A stretch of DNA of 64,000 nt from Paguma larvata. Taxonomy: Eukaryota > Chordata > Mammalia > Carnivora > Viverridae. Below the pieces are notes generated by a model, which made no database searches, was not told the DNA's origin, and was given only the letters and a program-made list of their open reading frames with translations. Location of the stretch: positions 96,179,119 to 96,243,118 of the forward strand of contig CM057834.1 of the NCBI GenBank assembly GCA_030068075.1, read 5' to 3'. The position numbers and the translations under genes were made by a program. Positions 47,971 through 58,284 of the stretch are shown here, piece after piece; positions within the stretch are counted from its first letter, which is position 1; every line of letters starts with the position of its first letter.

Positions 47971-48804
47971 CAACTCAGGCTCCTCCAGGTGGCAATGGGG
48001 GGTCTTACCACACAGTCTGCTGAGTTAACCTCCATAGCGCTCACCAGAAAGATTTCCAGTTGTTGGCATGTGTCTCCCATGCCCATCGCTGGACAGAAAG
48101 CTCTTCAGGTATGGCATCTGACATCCCAGTAAGTCATTCAGGGGCTGGCGTGGGCAAAGCCTTGTTTCATCCTGTGTTTCCCATCAAAGGTACTTGCCTT
48201 TTGAGCAAGACGGCTCTTACTTACACAAGATGGTCTCACACACTGTGGGTTGCTTAACGGCTTAATAGGTTGGTTAGCAAGTTGACACGGGTCAGAGGTA
48301 GGGCCAGATCCGTCCACAGGTGTCTGACTCCAGACCCTGATTCCCTACACGGGGCCGACTCTGTTCTAGACTTAACACGAACACACTTCTGAATTTCCAG
48401 GTGAAAGAATTCCTTTGGAATTCGTCCTCTCCTATTTGTGACAATGTAGAGCCGTGTTTCACAAAATATGTTCTTCCCAGTGTTAATTTAGTGGACGTCA
48501 GGTGTTGTGAGAATGACAGGTTCCACGGGAAATGAAATGAAAAAAAATTCAGAAGGGCACATGCAGAGGGCAAGGGAGCTGTAATAACGAGGACCCAGCA
48601 AAGCTGGAGAGGGAACCTCTGCCTTTCGCCCTGAGTTAGGAGGTGATTTTGGAACACTGGGGAGCAAACAATGGGAGAATCACCAGATTCTGGCTGGTCT
48701 GCCGGGAAATGATTAAGAACCAACTAGCAATGATTAGGCCATCGACAAACACCGATGAAGGGTTAGCAAATGTTCTTCTAACTTCCTAATAGTAATAATA
48801 ATAA

Positions 48805-49210
48805 TAGGTACTATTCATTGGGGGCTGATCACTTCACATTATCTTTTGTAATTTTCACTATGATTGTCTCTCCTTCACATATAAAATACTGAGGCCTCAA
48901 GAAGTTGGTTAAGGGGCGCCTGGGTGGCTCAGTCGCTTAACCATCCTACTCTTGGTTTCGGCTCAGGTCATGACCTCACAGTTCGTGAGTTCCAGCCCTG
49001 CAGTGGGCTCTGTGCTCGGCTCGGAGCCCACTTGGGATTCTCTCTCCCTCCCTCTTCCTCTGCCCCTCCCCTGCTTGCACTCTCCAACTCTCAAAATAAA
49101 TAAACTTTAAAAAAAAGAAATTAGTTAAGCAACTTCCCATAAAGCCACACAGCTAATTTATGGCCAATTCAAACCCAGTTCTCTCTAGCTTCACATCTCG
49201 TGATTTTAAG
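48805..49210 (+). repeat. MIR element split by a SINE
   Basis: The left part TAGGTACTATTCATTGGGGG to CCTCAAGAAGTTGGTTAAG continues after the SINE as GCAACTTCCCATAAAGCCAC, then ACAGCTAATTTATGGC, restoring the normal MIR order. Confidence 0.75.
48914..49115 (+). repeat. CAN-SINE inside MIR
   Basis: GGGCGCCTGGGTGGCTCAGT. Duplication AGAAGTTGGTTAAG / AGAAATTAGTTAAG flanks it. Confidence 0.9.
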
Positions 49211-49691
49211 CCCTGTCCCCAAAGCCTCCTGGGACTTCCCCAAAGTTTTGCGGAGGGCTCTCCTTTGTGAACATCCAAACAAACCCCAGTCTCAAAGAAG
49301 ACCCCCAGGAGCTCCTTAAACTGGTGTTTATGTTATACCGCTGCCTTTATTTCCGGGTTCTCTCTTCTACCCAAATTAGTTACTTGGCCTAAGTACTGTA
49401 CATGAAAATTTTTTCCAGTAGGATTTCAGTTTCTTCATTTTTATAATTATTTGTTTTAATTTACTGATCTCCGTACTCTAGTACATGATTTTGTTTTGAT
49501 ATATCATTCATGTTGATGAACTAAGATCCATCCATAGACGGTAGCCCAATCTGATCCCCTCCCAGAGTCAGGACCCGCCCTCTAGGAAGCGAGGCTACTA
49601 CAACATTAACGGTCTACCCGAGTTTAAAGTGTGTCAACATGTCCTGTTTCTCCTCGTTTTTCAATTTTCTCTGTCCTTTCCTTTCCCACAG

Positions 49692-49928
49692 ATGTTGGTG
49701 CATTTTTCGAAGAGGGCATGTGGCTGCGGTATAACTTCCAGACATCGGGGGCCAGCGCCAAGGAATCGGGCAGTAGGTCAGACACGTCCTCTGATCAGAG
49801 CAGCTCCCCTCCGGACCTGGCCCACGAGGGGATCCACTTCAGCTTCAGCACCACCAAGGCGCCCTGCATCCTCCTGTATGTCAGCTCTTTCACGACAGAC
49901 TTCTTGGCCGTTCTCATCAAACCCACCG
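49692..49928 (+). CDS. CNTNAP2: CNTNAP2-like internal exon: linker and start of laminin-G domain 4
   Basis: This is the next exon of the same gene, also 237 bp and phase 1-1. The split codon G|AT (Asp) joins exactly with the exon ending at 1131. It begins [16 protein letters not shown], a strand of the last laminin-G domain. A low-complexity stretch of about 30 residues follows (residues 17-46, rich in Ser, Asp and Pro), then [14 protein letters not shown] and [10 protein letters not shown], typical hydrophobic laminin-G strands. The acceptor is very strong: about 45 bp of pyrimidine-rich sequence before CACAG at 49687-49691. The donor is GTAAGG at 49929. The exon is fully open. The serine-rich linker is where it departs most from the human protein as I remember it; the rest is nearly unchanged, which points to a functional orthologue and not a pseudogene. 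Confidence 0.9.
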
Positions 49929-51859
49929 GTAAGGACACGGATGCCTAACCTCTGCTCTTTGACGTTGGGTGAACAGAATGTTCTAGAAAGTCCGGGTTGC
50001 TCTCACCTTGACCTTTATTCCCCACAGGACACTGAGCGAGTCACCCAACATCTTTGAACCTCATTTCCCCATAGGAAAGCCAAGAAAGCAACTTGTCAGT
50101 TGAGTGCTTTCTAGCAATGTGTCCTGGTAATGTTGCTAAGGCATGTCCCGTTCTTTACGAGAGTCGTATTACATGAATGTGAGATGGCTTCGTATGTGTG
50201 ATGATATTTTTTGTTCCTGTCAAGTAAATACATTCACTGCTGTACTAAATAGAGATGGGCTTTGAAGTAGTGGAATTAATTTAATATAAATCAGTGAATT
50301 CTCCTGATTTCTGATAATGTATCAGTAGGTTCCTGCAGAACATATGTAACTTTCAATAGAAAGAGAAAACCAGAAATGGTTTCATTCCTAAACCCTCTCA
50401 GACTTTTACATTCATAAAATATATCCTTGGCACAAGGCTTGCTTAAAGTAGGAGTGTATTTACCCAGTGTAATGTCTGGGACCCTCTCTTGATCTCCAAA
50501 TACACATGGAACCCGCGAGGGTCAGAGCGCCACTACAGTGGCCATCCTGTGAGAATATACCAGTGCGCCCACGATCTTTCAGAGAAGTCCAAAAGTCCTA
50601 AAAATACATAAATGTGCCAAACACCGAAGGTTCCACTCCTCTCAGAAAATTTTTATTCTAAGACACTTAAGAGTTTTAATAAGATCCCTTTTTCACAAAT
50701 AAAAATATTGTAGGTGTATCAGGGAGCAAACGTCTCTCATTCATTTCACAGAGAGATTATATGGGCTGAGAAAGTGGACACCACCTCTCTCATTGTCCGC
50801 GCCATCTTGCTCTGCAGTGAGTATTCTTAAAGATCAGGACCGTCTTCCGTGGGAGCAAAAATTATCATTATGAATCCAGGTCAGCCTGAGTCTTAAAACC
50901 TAGTAAATTCTTAGACTTCTTCTCTGGACATTTCACTGTGGGTTAAAAAGTTTGGGGGCCAAGGGGTGTGTGTCCTAAGGTTTTCCCCTTTCAGAAATTA
51001 TCCCTGAAGAAATAAGCCAAACGCCAGACAAAGATGCAGCATGAGAGTGTTCCTCTTAGTGTTTTTGTAAAAATAAGTCTGAGGAAGGACCTCGAAGTTC
51101 AACTGTAGCAAAATGGTTAGTAAAAGAGGGAGTCAGCATTTTAAGGAACACTGTGTATCCATTAAGAATAATATTTATGGAGAACGATAGAGAAAGGAGC
51201 GTGGAAAAAAAAGTTTTATGTAACTCAATGTTAAACAAGAAAACAAAAGGCAAGCTACCACTTCGACTATACAATATCAGCTTAGCTCTGTGAAAAATAC
51301 GGATAGAAAACAAAAGTGTCGTAATACGAACCCAAAGTGCCTCTTCTTTGTTGATTTGCTTCTCCTGAGTAATACTCTTTTATAAATGTCAAATGCAGAC
51401 AGTGAGCAAGCGTCACTGTTGTCATCAGGAAAGATAATAAGTAAAATCAATGAGGAAGCCAAAAAAAAAAAAAAGGACATAGCCCCTGCTTTCCAGAAGT
51501 TCATGAGTCAAGTGTATTTCCCCCTTCGTCAGGTTAAGTGGATTTTTAACGCATCAATGTCCTCCACCGGCATGCCCCAAACGTTCAGAGCCCAGGGGCG
51601 GCGCTCACATGGGCTTGTCAAGACTTTACGAATATTCTCCAGAAGGTGCTGTACTGTGTACTCCTTAAATCACTGCCATGTTAAAAGGCAGTCCCCGACC
51701 ATATCAGTAACTCACATTCCCGGAACCCACACCCACCCCTGTGCACACTCAGGCTTGTGTTTGTGGGCATCCTTCATGTGCGAGGGTTTCGAGTAATCAC
51801 TTCCATATTGGTGCCACCATTGAACGATGCCCCAAGGTATGCCGTGTTGCACCCGCATT

Positions 51860-52010
51860 AATTCCTACGCACCACACGGCTACAGAGTAGATACCACTCT
51901 TTATCCCCTTTCAACAGATGATAAAACCGGAGTACAGTGAGGTTAAGTGACGAGCACACTCAGCTGGCAATGTGACGCCAGGCCCTGAGATCTTTACCGC
52001 TCTCTCTCTC
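51860..52010 (+). repeat. MIR fragment
   Basis: ACAGATGATAAAACCGGAGT followed by ACAGTGAGGTTAAGTGACGA and TGTGACGCCAGGCCCTGAGA. Confidence 0.7.
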
Positions 52011-52125
52011 CACACTGCAGAGAGTTCTAGAACGCCCTCCGTGCATTTGGAAAGTACGGCCAGTCGACTTCTTTCTAACTTTGCAAAGGCCGTCCTCAAA
52101 CTGCTAATGAAAATTTGTTTTCCTC

Positions 52126-52290
52126 CGAGCACCCGGGAGGCTCAGTCGGTTAAGCATCTGACTCTTGGTTTCTGCTCAGGTCATGATCTTGAAGTTTGTG
52201 GGTTTAAGCCCCGCATTAGGCTCTGTGCTGACAGTGCACAGCCTGCTTCGGAGCCTCTGTCTCCCTCTCTCTACCCCTCCCCAGCTTGTG

Positions 52291-52326
<36 letters not shown>

Positions 52327-52367
52327 ATTAATAAACACTAAAAAGTTTTGAAAATAACTTATAATAA
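52126..52367 (+). repeat. CAN-SINE with target-site duplication
   Basis: Long CT run in the body. Duplication AAAATTTGTTTTCCTC (52110-52125) / AAAATTTGTTTTTCTC (52368-52383). Confidence 0.93.
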
Positions 52368-52554
52368 AAAATTTGTTTTTCTCACACCTCAAAGACAGTA
52401 TTTTTTTTTTTATCTATCTTTTTTTTTAACTTAAAGTTAGAAAAAATTGAAGAATTCATTCCGGGGGAAAATCAGTAAGGACTGTGCCAAAAGACCAGCC
52501 CAAAGTTAAAATCTAGCTAGTCTTGACGGAAGGCCCTGGCATCCCTCAAACGTA

Positions 52555-53060
52555 AATGCCAAAGGCTTTCCCGCCGTGGCTGCTCCCCGGAACCTGCTTC
52601 TGCTCCAGACCCTCCGCTTCTGACAGTGCTGCCCCCTCGCGGACACCCGAGGCCCCAGGCGGGCCGGCGTTCCCGAACGCCGCGCCGTCGCCCTCTCGTG
52701 GGCCGACGGTCCCGCGGATTCCAGGCACGCCCCGTCCGTCCCCCCGGGAATAGCCCTGTCTTTTCTCCCCTCCCCCGCAACCCCCTCCCCGGCGACGTCG
52801 CTCCTGCCGCGGGACACATGGAAAATCATTCCGTGTGAGTGGCGCCTGGGTAGGGGGACGAGGCTGGGCGCTTGGAAGGCCACCCGCCCGGGGACCCCGA
52901 CAGCCCGGGCTCCCGCGGGTCTGCGGAGGTCAGGTCGGGCAGGGGCGAGGCGTGCCGGCGGGGCGCCGCCCCCCTCCTCTTCTGCCTCCGGCGCCAAACG
53001 CAGGCGACACCCCTGTTCCTGCCCGCCGTGCTCCCTTATCCCGGAAGAGCCCCCTCTTCC
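52555..53060. promoter_or_regulatory. Intragenic CpG island
   Basis: About 500 bp of very GC-rich, CpG-dense DNA (for example CCGAACGCCGCGCCGTCGCC and GGCGAGGCGTGCCGGCGGGG), unlike its surroundings and not derived from a repeat I know. It lies 5.1 kb upstream of the exon at 58151. It contains a CTCF-like sequence CTGCCCCCTCGCGG (52629-52642, two mismatches to the core) and a good plus-strand splice donor GT|GTGAGT at 52835. CpG islands often mark promoters, so an internal promoter for a short transcript or a noncoding RNA is plausible but unproven. The 189-residue minus-strand open frame across it is probably a by-product of GC richness. Confidence 0.75.
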
Positions 53061-53069
53061 TCTTGGCTC

Positions 53070-53305
53070 TGACACCTGTCTTTCCCTCTACATCAAGTCT
53101 CCCCTCCTTTCAACGACTTGTCCTCACTTTCGCCTCCTATTACACTATTTTCCGTGTCGTCTGTCTGACACTCAGTGCACCGACTTGTTATCCGTCTTTG
53201 TTATAAATACGCCCTGTCTTCTCCGCGAGATGCAAAGCCTCCCCCACCCCCCCGCACGTCTCCTGCCGACTATAGGTGCTCCCTAAGTGTTTGTTGATGA
53301 TAATG
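53070..53305 (+). repeat. Probable L2 fragment
   Basis: Ends with CCGACTATAGGTGCTCCCTA followed by AGTGTTTGTTGATGATAATG, the L2 3' signature. Upstream text CCTGTCTTCTCCGCGAGATG is compatible. Confidence 0.55.
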
Positions 53306-53309
53306 ATGT

Positions 53310-53690
53310 CGGCCGGGAGAGAGCAGATCTGTTAAGCGCATTATTTCCTGCAGCCAATAACAGAGCGGGCCCTTCTACCCGCTTTAAATCACTTGGGAGA
53401 TGAACAGGCGTTGCGAGAGAGGTATTTTGCCATTTTAATAATACTTTATATTAATGGAAAATATTAATATTCTCCCTCCCATCATTTAGCGGTTCTCTTG
53501 TACTGTTATTCGAAAGGAATAAATACATCCTTTAAATTTTATTCTTCGAGAATATTGCCATTACTGTTTATGGAGATCCACCGCATATAAATTTAACGCT
53601 CCAACTCGTCTGTTTTCGCAAAGCAGATCATTTCGGCTTGCCATTAAGCGAGGCTGTTACCGAAATTTTAAATCATATTTACAAAGAAAG
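53310..53690. promoter_or_regulatory. Candidate conserved enhancer-like element next to the CpG island
   Basis: Repeat-free, AT-rich and undecayed in appearance. It contains a CCAAT box (CAGCCAATAACAGAGCGGG) and palindromic AT motifs (GGAAAATATTAATATTCTCC, TTTAATAATACTTTATATTA). Function inferred from composition and position only. Confidence 0.35.
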
Positions 53691-54239
53691 AAAGGCAGAA
53701 AAGAGAAAAAATAATGAAAACAACTTAATACTGGTTTTAACGAGCTGGAGAAGGAGCCGGGACTGAGGACAAAGGCGGTAGGGAGGAAAACGCCTAAGTC
53801 CCAGTTCCTGTGACCTCCAGCCCTCAGAGGCCGGACTTGGTCTTCCTTTTCTTTGTATCCCCAGGGCCAGACGCGGGCTCACGCTCGGGGGTTGGGGATG
53901 GATGTGGGCCTTAGAAGTGGACTCTCCACAGACAGCCCACTTTCGGGTCTCGAAAAATTGGATTCAACGGTGCTTTTCACGGGCACTGAATAGATGTGTT
54001 CTGAAGAAATGCATAAATAAATGATGAACGAATACAGCTGTGTATTTGAGAAAACTGGCTGTGATTACACATGGTCCACGCACAAGAAGTGGGGAATCGA
54101 CCCTAAAGACAATCAATTTGTTTTTCCCCATGTAACCAAACAACTGTCTAATCACTTCCTGTTCAGTCCCAAACATGAGATTGTTTTTAATGCTGTTAGG
54201 GTATAGGGAAAAAATAGGGTCAAACACCGAAGGGTGGGG

Positions 54240-54500
54240 AGAGAAGCAGTGGAGGAAAAGGGAGCGGTGTATTCAAAGGTCCTGGGGTAGAAGGGAGAAT
54301 TGTGTTTTCTAGGGGATAACAGAAGTCCAAGGTAGCTTGAATGTAAAAAGTGACAGAGTAAATGGCATCATTTGAAAATAACAGACAGAACGCAGATCAG
54401 ACAGGGCACCATCCGCTATACTTAGAATGTCTGTCTACATCCTGTGAGCAACTGGAAGGCTTTGAAGAGTTTTTGTGGACCAGCAAAATAATCAGTGATA
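54240..54500 (-). repeat. L2 fragment, antisense
   Basis: ATTCAAAGGTCCTGGGGTAG followed by GTCCAAGGTAGCTTGAATGT and AACTGGAAGGCTTTGAAGAG. Confidence 0.55.
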
Positions 54501-54521
54501 CATTTAGGTTTTGGTTTTGTT

Positions 54522-54878
54522 TGATTTTTCTAAGTAAGCTCTGTACCCAGTGTGGAGTCCAACTCAGGGCTCGAACTCATGACCCTGAGATCAAGAACTG
54601 AGCTGAGGGGCACCTGGGTGGCTCAGTCGGTTGAGCATCTGACTTCGGCTCAGGTCATGATCTCGCGGTCTGTGAGTTCGAGCCCCGCGTCAGGCTCTGT
54701 GCTGGCAGCTCAGAGCCTGGAGCCTGCTTCGGATTCTGTGTCTCCCTCTCTCTCTGCCCCTCCCCCACTCATGCTCTGTCTCTCTCTGTCTCAAAAATAA
54801 AATAAAACATTAAAAAAAAAAAAAACTGAGCTGAGATCAAGTGTCAGATGTTTAACCAAATGAGCCACCCGGACACCC
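54522..54878 (-). repeat. Short CAN-SINE variant split by a younger SINE
   Basis: Antisense relative of the variant at 33317: TTCTAAGTAAGCTCTGTACC followed by TCAGGGCTCGAACTCATGAC. After the inserted SINE it resumes as ATCAAGTGTCAGATGTTTAA and ends at GAGCCACCCGGACACCCC. Confidence 0.85.
54608..54823 (+). repeat. CAN-SINE nested in a SINE variant
   Basis: Near-consensus copy. Exact duplication AACTGAGCTGAG at 54596-54607 and 54824-54835. Confidence 0.94.
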
Positions 54879-54894
54879 CTCAATTATGCGCTTT

Positions 54895-55093
54895 TTAAAA
54901 CGTGTATTTATTTATTTTGAGAAACAGAGAGTACAAGCAGGGGAGGGGCAGAGAGGGAGGGAGAGGATCCCAAGCAGGCTCCACTCTGTCAGCACAGAGC
55001 CCGACATGGGGCTCCATCCCACAAACCACGAGATCATGTCCTGAGCCAAAATCAAGAGTCAGACGCCCAACTGGCTGAGCCACCCAGATGACC
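54895..55093 (-). repeat. CAN-SINE with target-site duplication
   Basis: Antisense copy ending GAGCCACCCAGATGACC. Duplication CTCAATTATGCGCTTTT / CTCATTTATGCATTTT. Confidence 0.9.
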
Positions 55094-55158
55094 CTCATTT
55101 ATGCATTTTGAAGAAATCTGTCTGCAAAGAAAAAAAAAAACACAGAAGCAGGGAGACC

Positions 55159-56012
55159 ATCATTCATTCATTAAACAAACATTTATTCAGCCCCTACCGA
55201 GTATCAGGCATTATTCTGGAAATTGGGAATAAAGTATAGAGATTATAAACAAAAATTCTTGCTCTCACGAGGAAAAAATAAGGCAGAAAAGGGAAGGCTG
55301 CCCAAGGAACAGAGGTCGGTAAATCCTTCTTTTCATAGGGAAGTCACAGAAATAATCACTGAGAAGACAACATGTGAGCAAAGACCTAAAGGGGTAAGGG
55401 GTCAGCCATGCAGATAAGTGGAAACAAGTGAGCATCCAGGACAGAAGAGCCAGCCAGTGCAGTGCAAAGGTCCTGAGGCAGGAACATGCTGACTTCTGAA
55501 GGCTAATGTAGACTGGTGAGGAGTCGCGAGGAGGAGAATAAGAGATTATCTTAGATCTGATAGGGGAAGATCATGTAGGGTCTGGTGAGCCATGAAAGAC
55601 TTTGGTTTTTACTTTGAGTGAGATCAGAAGCCGCGGAGGGTCCTGAGCAGAGGCTCGCTCTGACTGCCCTCCGAGAAGGGACCGGGTCTGTGGGAGCAGA
55701 ACCCGGCTGGGGAAGGAGAGGTAGAGAAATGGCAGAAGCAATGAGGTTTGTTAGAATGGGGGTGAGTACGGTAATCCAGGCAAACGGTGGTGGTGGCGGG
55801 TCCAGGGGGTGGAAATGCGGGCGAAGAAAAATAAGGGTCAGAGCATGTTTTATAAAGGTCGAGCCGGGGCGCCTGGGGGGTCAGTAGGTTGAGCGTCAGA
55901 CCCTTGATTTCGGTTCCCATCGTGATCTCACAGTTCGGGAGTTCGAGCCCCGAGTCAGGTGCTGTGCTGACAGTGTGGAGCCTGCTTGGGATTCTCTCTC
56001 TGCCCCTCCCCT

Positions 56013-56049
<37 letters not shown>

Positions 56050-56230
56050 ATAAATAAACATTAAAAATAATAATAAAGATAGAGCCAAGGAAATTTGCTG
56101 ACGGATCTTACGTGTCATATAGCAGGAAGAGGGGGAGGGGTTTTGGCAGGACTAACCTGAAGGAGCCATTAACTAAAAAGTAGACAATCGAGATGGAATA
56201 CTTTGGGGGGCAAAGATCAACATTAGGTTC
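55159..56230 (-). repeat. Long L2 copy, antisense, split by a SINE
   Basis: Begins TCATTCATTCATTAAACAAA, the complement of the L2 3' end. It continues through CAAAGGTCCTGAGGCAGGAA, GATCATGTAGGGTCTGGTGA, GAGTGAGATCAGAAGCCGCG and TACGGTAATCCAGGCAAACG. It resumes after the SINE with AGGAAATTTGCTGACGGATC. One of the longest L2 copies in the window. Confidence 0.8.
55866..56074 (+). repeat. CAN-SINE inside L2
   Basis: GGGGCGCCTGGGGGGTCAGT. Duplication AAAGGTCGAGCC (55854-55865) / AAAGATAGAGCC (56075-56086). Confidence 0.92.
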
Positions 56231-56349
56231 TCACGTGTTGTGTTAGAAGGGCCGGGAAGACCTCTCCTTTCCTGGGATTGGCAGTGAGGACGGGCAGAGA
56301 AAGAGAGGACCCACCTCACAATGGAGCGAGGGCAAGAGGGCTCATTGTT

Positions 56350-56555
56350 GGGGCGCCTGGGTGGCTCAGTCGGTTGAGCGTCCTACTTCAGCTCAGGTCA
56401 TGATCTCGCGGTTTGAGTTCAAGCCCCACGTCAGGCTCCGTGCTAACAGCTCAGAGCCTGGAGCCTGCTTTGGATTCTGTGTCTTCCTCCCTCTCTGCCC
56501 CTCTCATGCTCATGCTCTGTCTCTCAATAAAATAAATGTTTAAAAAAAAAAAAAG
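56350..56555 (+). repeat. CAN-SINE with target-site duplication
   Basis: GGGGCGCCTGGGTGGCTCAG. Flanks GAGGGCTCATTGTT / GAGAGCTCCTTGTT. Confidence 0.93.
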
Positions 56556-57053
56556 AGAGAGAGCTCCTTGTTAAGGAGAAACTGATTCAGATCAGGTGAT
56601 GCAGGTAGAAGGTAAGTAGGGGACGCTCAGGTGGTGGCCGTCAGGTCCCTGATGTCCCGTGGCCAGCACCAGGGCACCCACGCAGGCCGGCTCATCTGCA
56701 TCGGCCAGGAAGAAGGCTCCCCTGAGTTCCATGCGGGGTGCTCCCGTGCCAGGGAGTACTTGTGTTTCCCGAGATGGAGGAGAGAGTGAATTCGGACACA
56801 CTTAGGAGGTGAAAATCGACAGCACTTGGCTGAAATGCTCGGAGCAAACAAACCCGGGGAAAAACACTAAGGTAAAACGTAGAAGTAGGGAAGGTTTGTG
56901 AAACTGGTTCAGAAAGCAAACTTAGGAAATACGATGAATCCTTGATTAATCTAATGAATGCTGCTTTCGATTCCAGGAACACGGTGCCGTATTTACACGG
57001 CACGTGTAATACTACAATGCCTAAATAGGGAGCGCAGCGTTTCGAAACTATTG

Positions 57054-57082
57054 TATTTATATATATACATATATATATATAT
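57054..57082. repeat. (TA)n short microsatellite
   Basis: Runs of TATATA broken by one CA step. Confidence 0.85.
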
Positions 57083-58150
57083 GGATATGGAAGGGCATGA
57101 TTGATTTCTGCAAAAAGAGACTGCAAAATATTTAGAGTCGCTATCTCCGGATGGGGGGATTTCCGGTGACTTTCCTCCATTTATTTTTTTTTGCTGTTTA
57201 CTTTCTAAGCTTTCATTATCATGTTTTATTTCACAACTTAAAGATCAGGCTATCCGTTCTGTTCCTCTCGCAGGAAAAGGAACGAGGCAACAAAGACCCT
57301 CTGAGGTGATTCACAGTTGGTCACTCTTTCCGCTTGTCGAAAGCTATGAACACGAAGATTCCAATTTGAGTTCAAAACGAGATAAGAAATTGATGCCTGT
57401 AAAAATCATAAATAAGAAATACAAGTTATGGTTGCTGTGTGGATTCATTAACAGCAGGATCTAGAATATTATATCACCCTTTTTGACTATCGTCTGTCAG
57501 TACTGGGGAGAAGCAAGACGGAGAGGAAAAAATAATTCCTTGAGGCCAAACAAGCCCCAACTTAGAAGGAAGGCTTCGGGGGCCGGGAAGCCTTCGATTT
57601 GCGTTCGGATGGCTGGAGCCTCTAGCCTAGAATAAAACGCATCGCTTTGTTTTCTTGGTCTCAGTCAAGCCACCCAACAGCCCATGTACTTATCTTTTGT
57701 AAATTATGTTTATCTTTAATATCGTATGCTCGTGATTCTTTTATATGCCGAACGTCACACGTCGCCGATGGCTTGAGACATCCCCGCGTCCCGCCTCCGG
57801 ATCGTATTTCACGTAGTGTTTTATCAGCCTGCAGGCGTCCCCACAGACCCATGTGGTACGTGTTCTCGTCCCCCTTCCCAGGCACGGTCCCAGATCGGAT
57901 CATTTACACCCTTTGCTGCTTCGACTTGGAGATGACGGTCCCCTAGGGCTCACTGTCGTTAGGCCGTAAACTCCTGTGCGCCTGGCGCTCTTAACCCTTC
58001 CGGGTTGGTGTGCCGCCCAGCTGGTCCGTCACAATGCAGAACGGCAGGGGTCTGACTGGCCGATGGCGAAGGACGCGCACCTGAGGGGAAGTGACGTTAA
58101 GATGAAACCTGATGCGAAAACTTACAGTGTCTTTTCTTTTCGTTCTATAG

Positions 58151-58284
58151 GAAGCTTACAGATTCAGTACAACCTGGGGGGCACCAGAGAGCCGTACACC
58201 ATAGACGTCGACCACAGGAACATGGCCAACGGGCAGCCCCACAGCGTCAACATCACGCGTCACGAGAGGACCATAATTCTCAAG
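58151..58284 (+). CDS. CNTNAP2: CNTNAP2-like internal exon: laminin-G domain 4 continued
   Basis: This is the third exon of the same gene, 134 bp. Its first two bases complete the Gly codon opened at 49928, and it then reads [20 protein letters not shown], followed by [20 protein letters not shown]. This is the laminin-G beta-sandwich core with one N-glycosylation sequon (NIT at residues 33-35). The acceptor is a CT-rich tract ending in CTATAG at 58145-58150. The donor is GTAGGC at 58285, after the codon for Lys44, so the following intron is phase 0. The next exon, which should continue this domain toward the transmembrane segment, is not in the window. The exon is intact. Confidence 0.9.

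Larger units (their letters stand above)
49929..58150 (+). other. 8.2-kb phase-1 intron of the CNTNAP2-like gene
   Basis: The intron runs from donor GTAAGG (49929) to acceptor CTATAG (58150). It holds a CpG island, an AT-rich candidate regulatory block, an L2 copy and six SINE entries (one of them a SINE nested inside another). I recognise nothing in 49930-51850 or in 56580-58150 apart from a short TA repeat near 57054-57082. Confidence 0.85.

Noticed and set aside
52506..53075. 189-residue open frame on the minus strand
   Set aside because: It lies across the CpG island, is Gly/Arg/Pro/Ala-rich and has overlapping open frames in the other registers. This is expected from GC-rich DNA with few stop codons.
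55624..56118. 164-residue open frame on the minus strand
   Set aside because: It spans an L2 fossil and an inserted SINE, including translated CT repeat (RERERE); no coherent protein.
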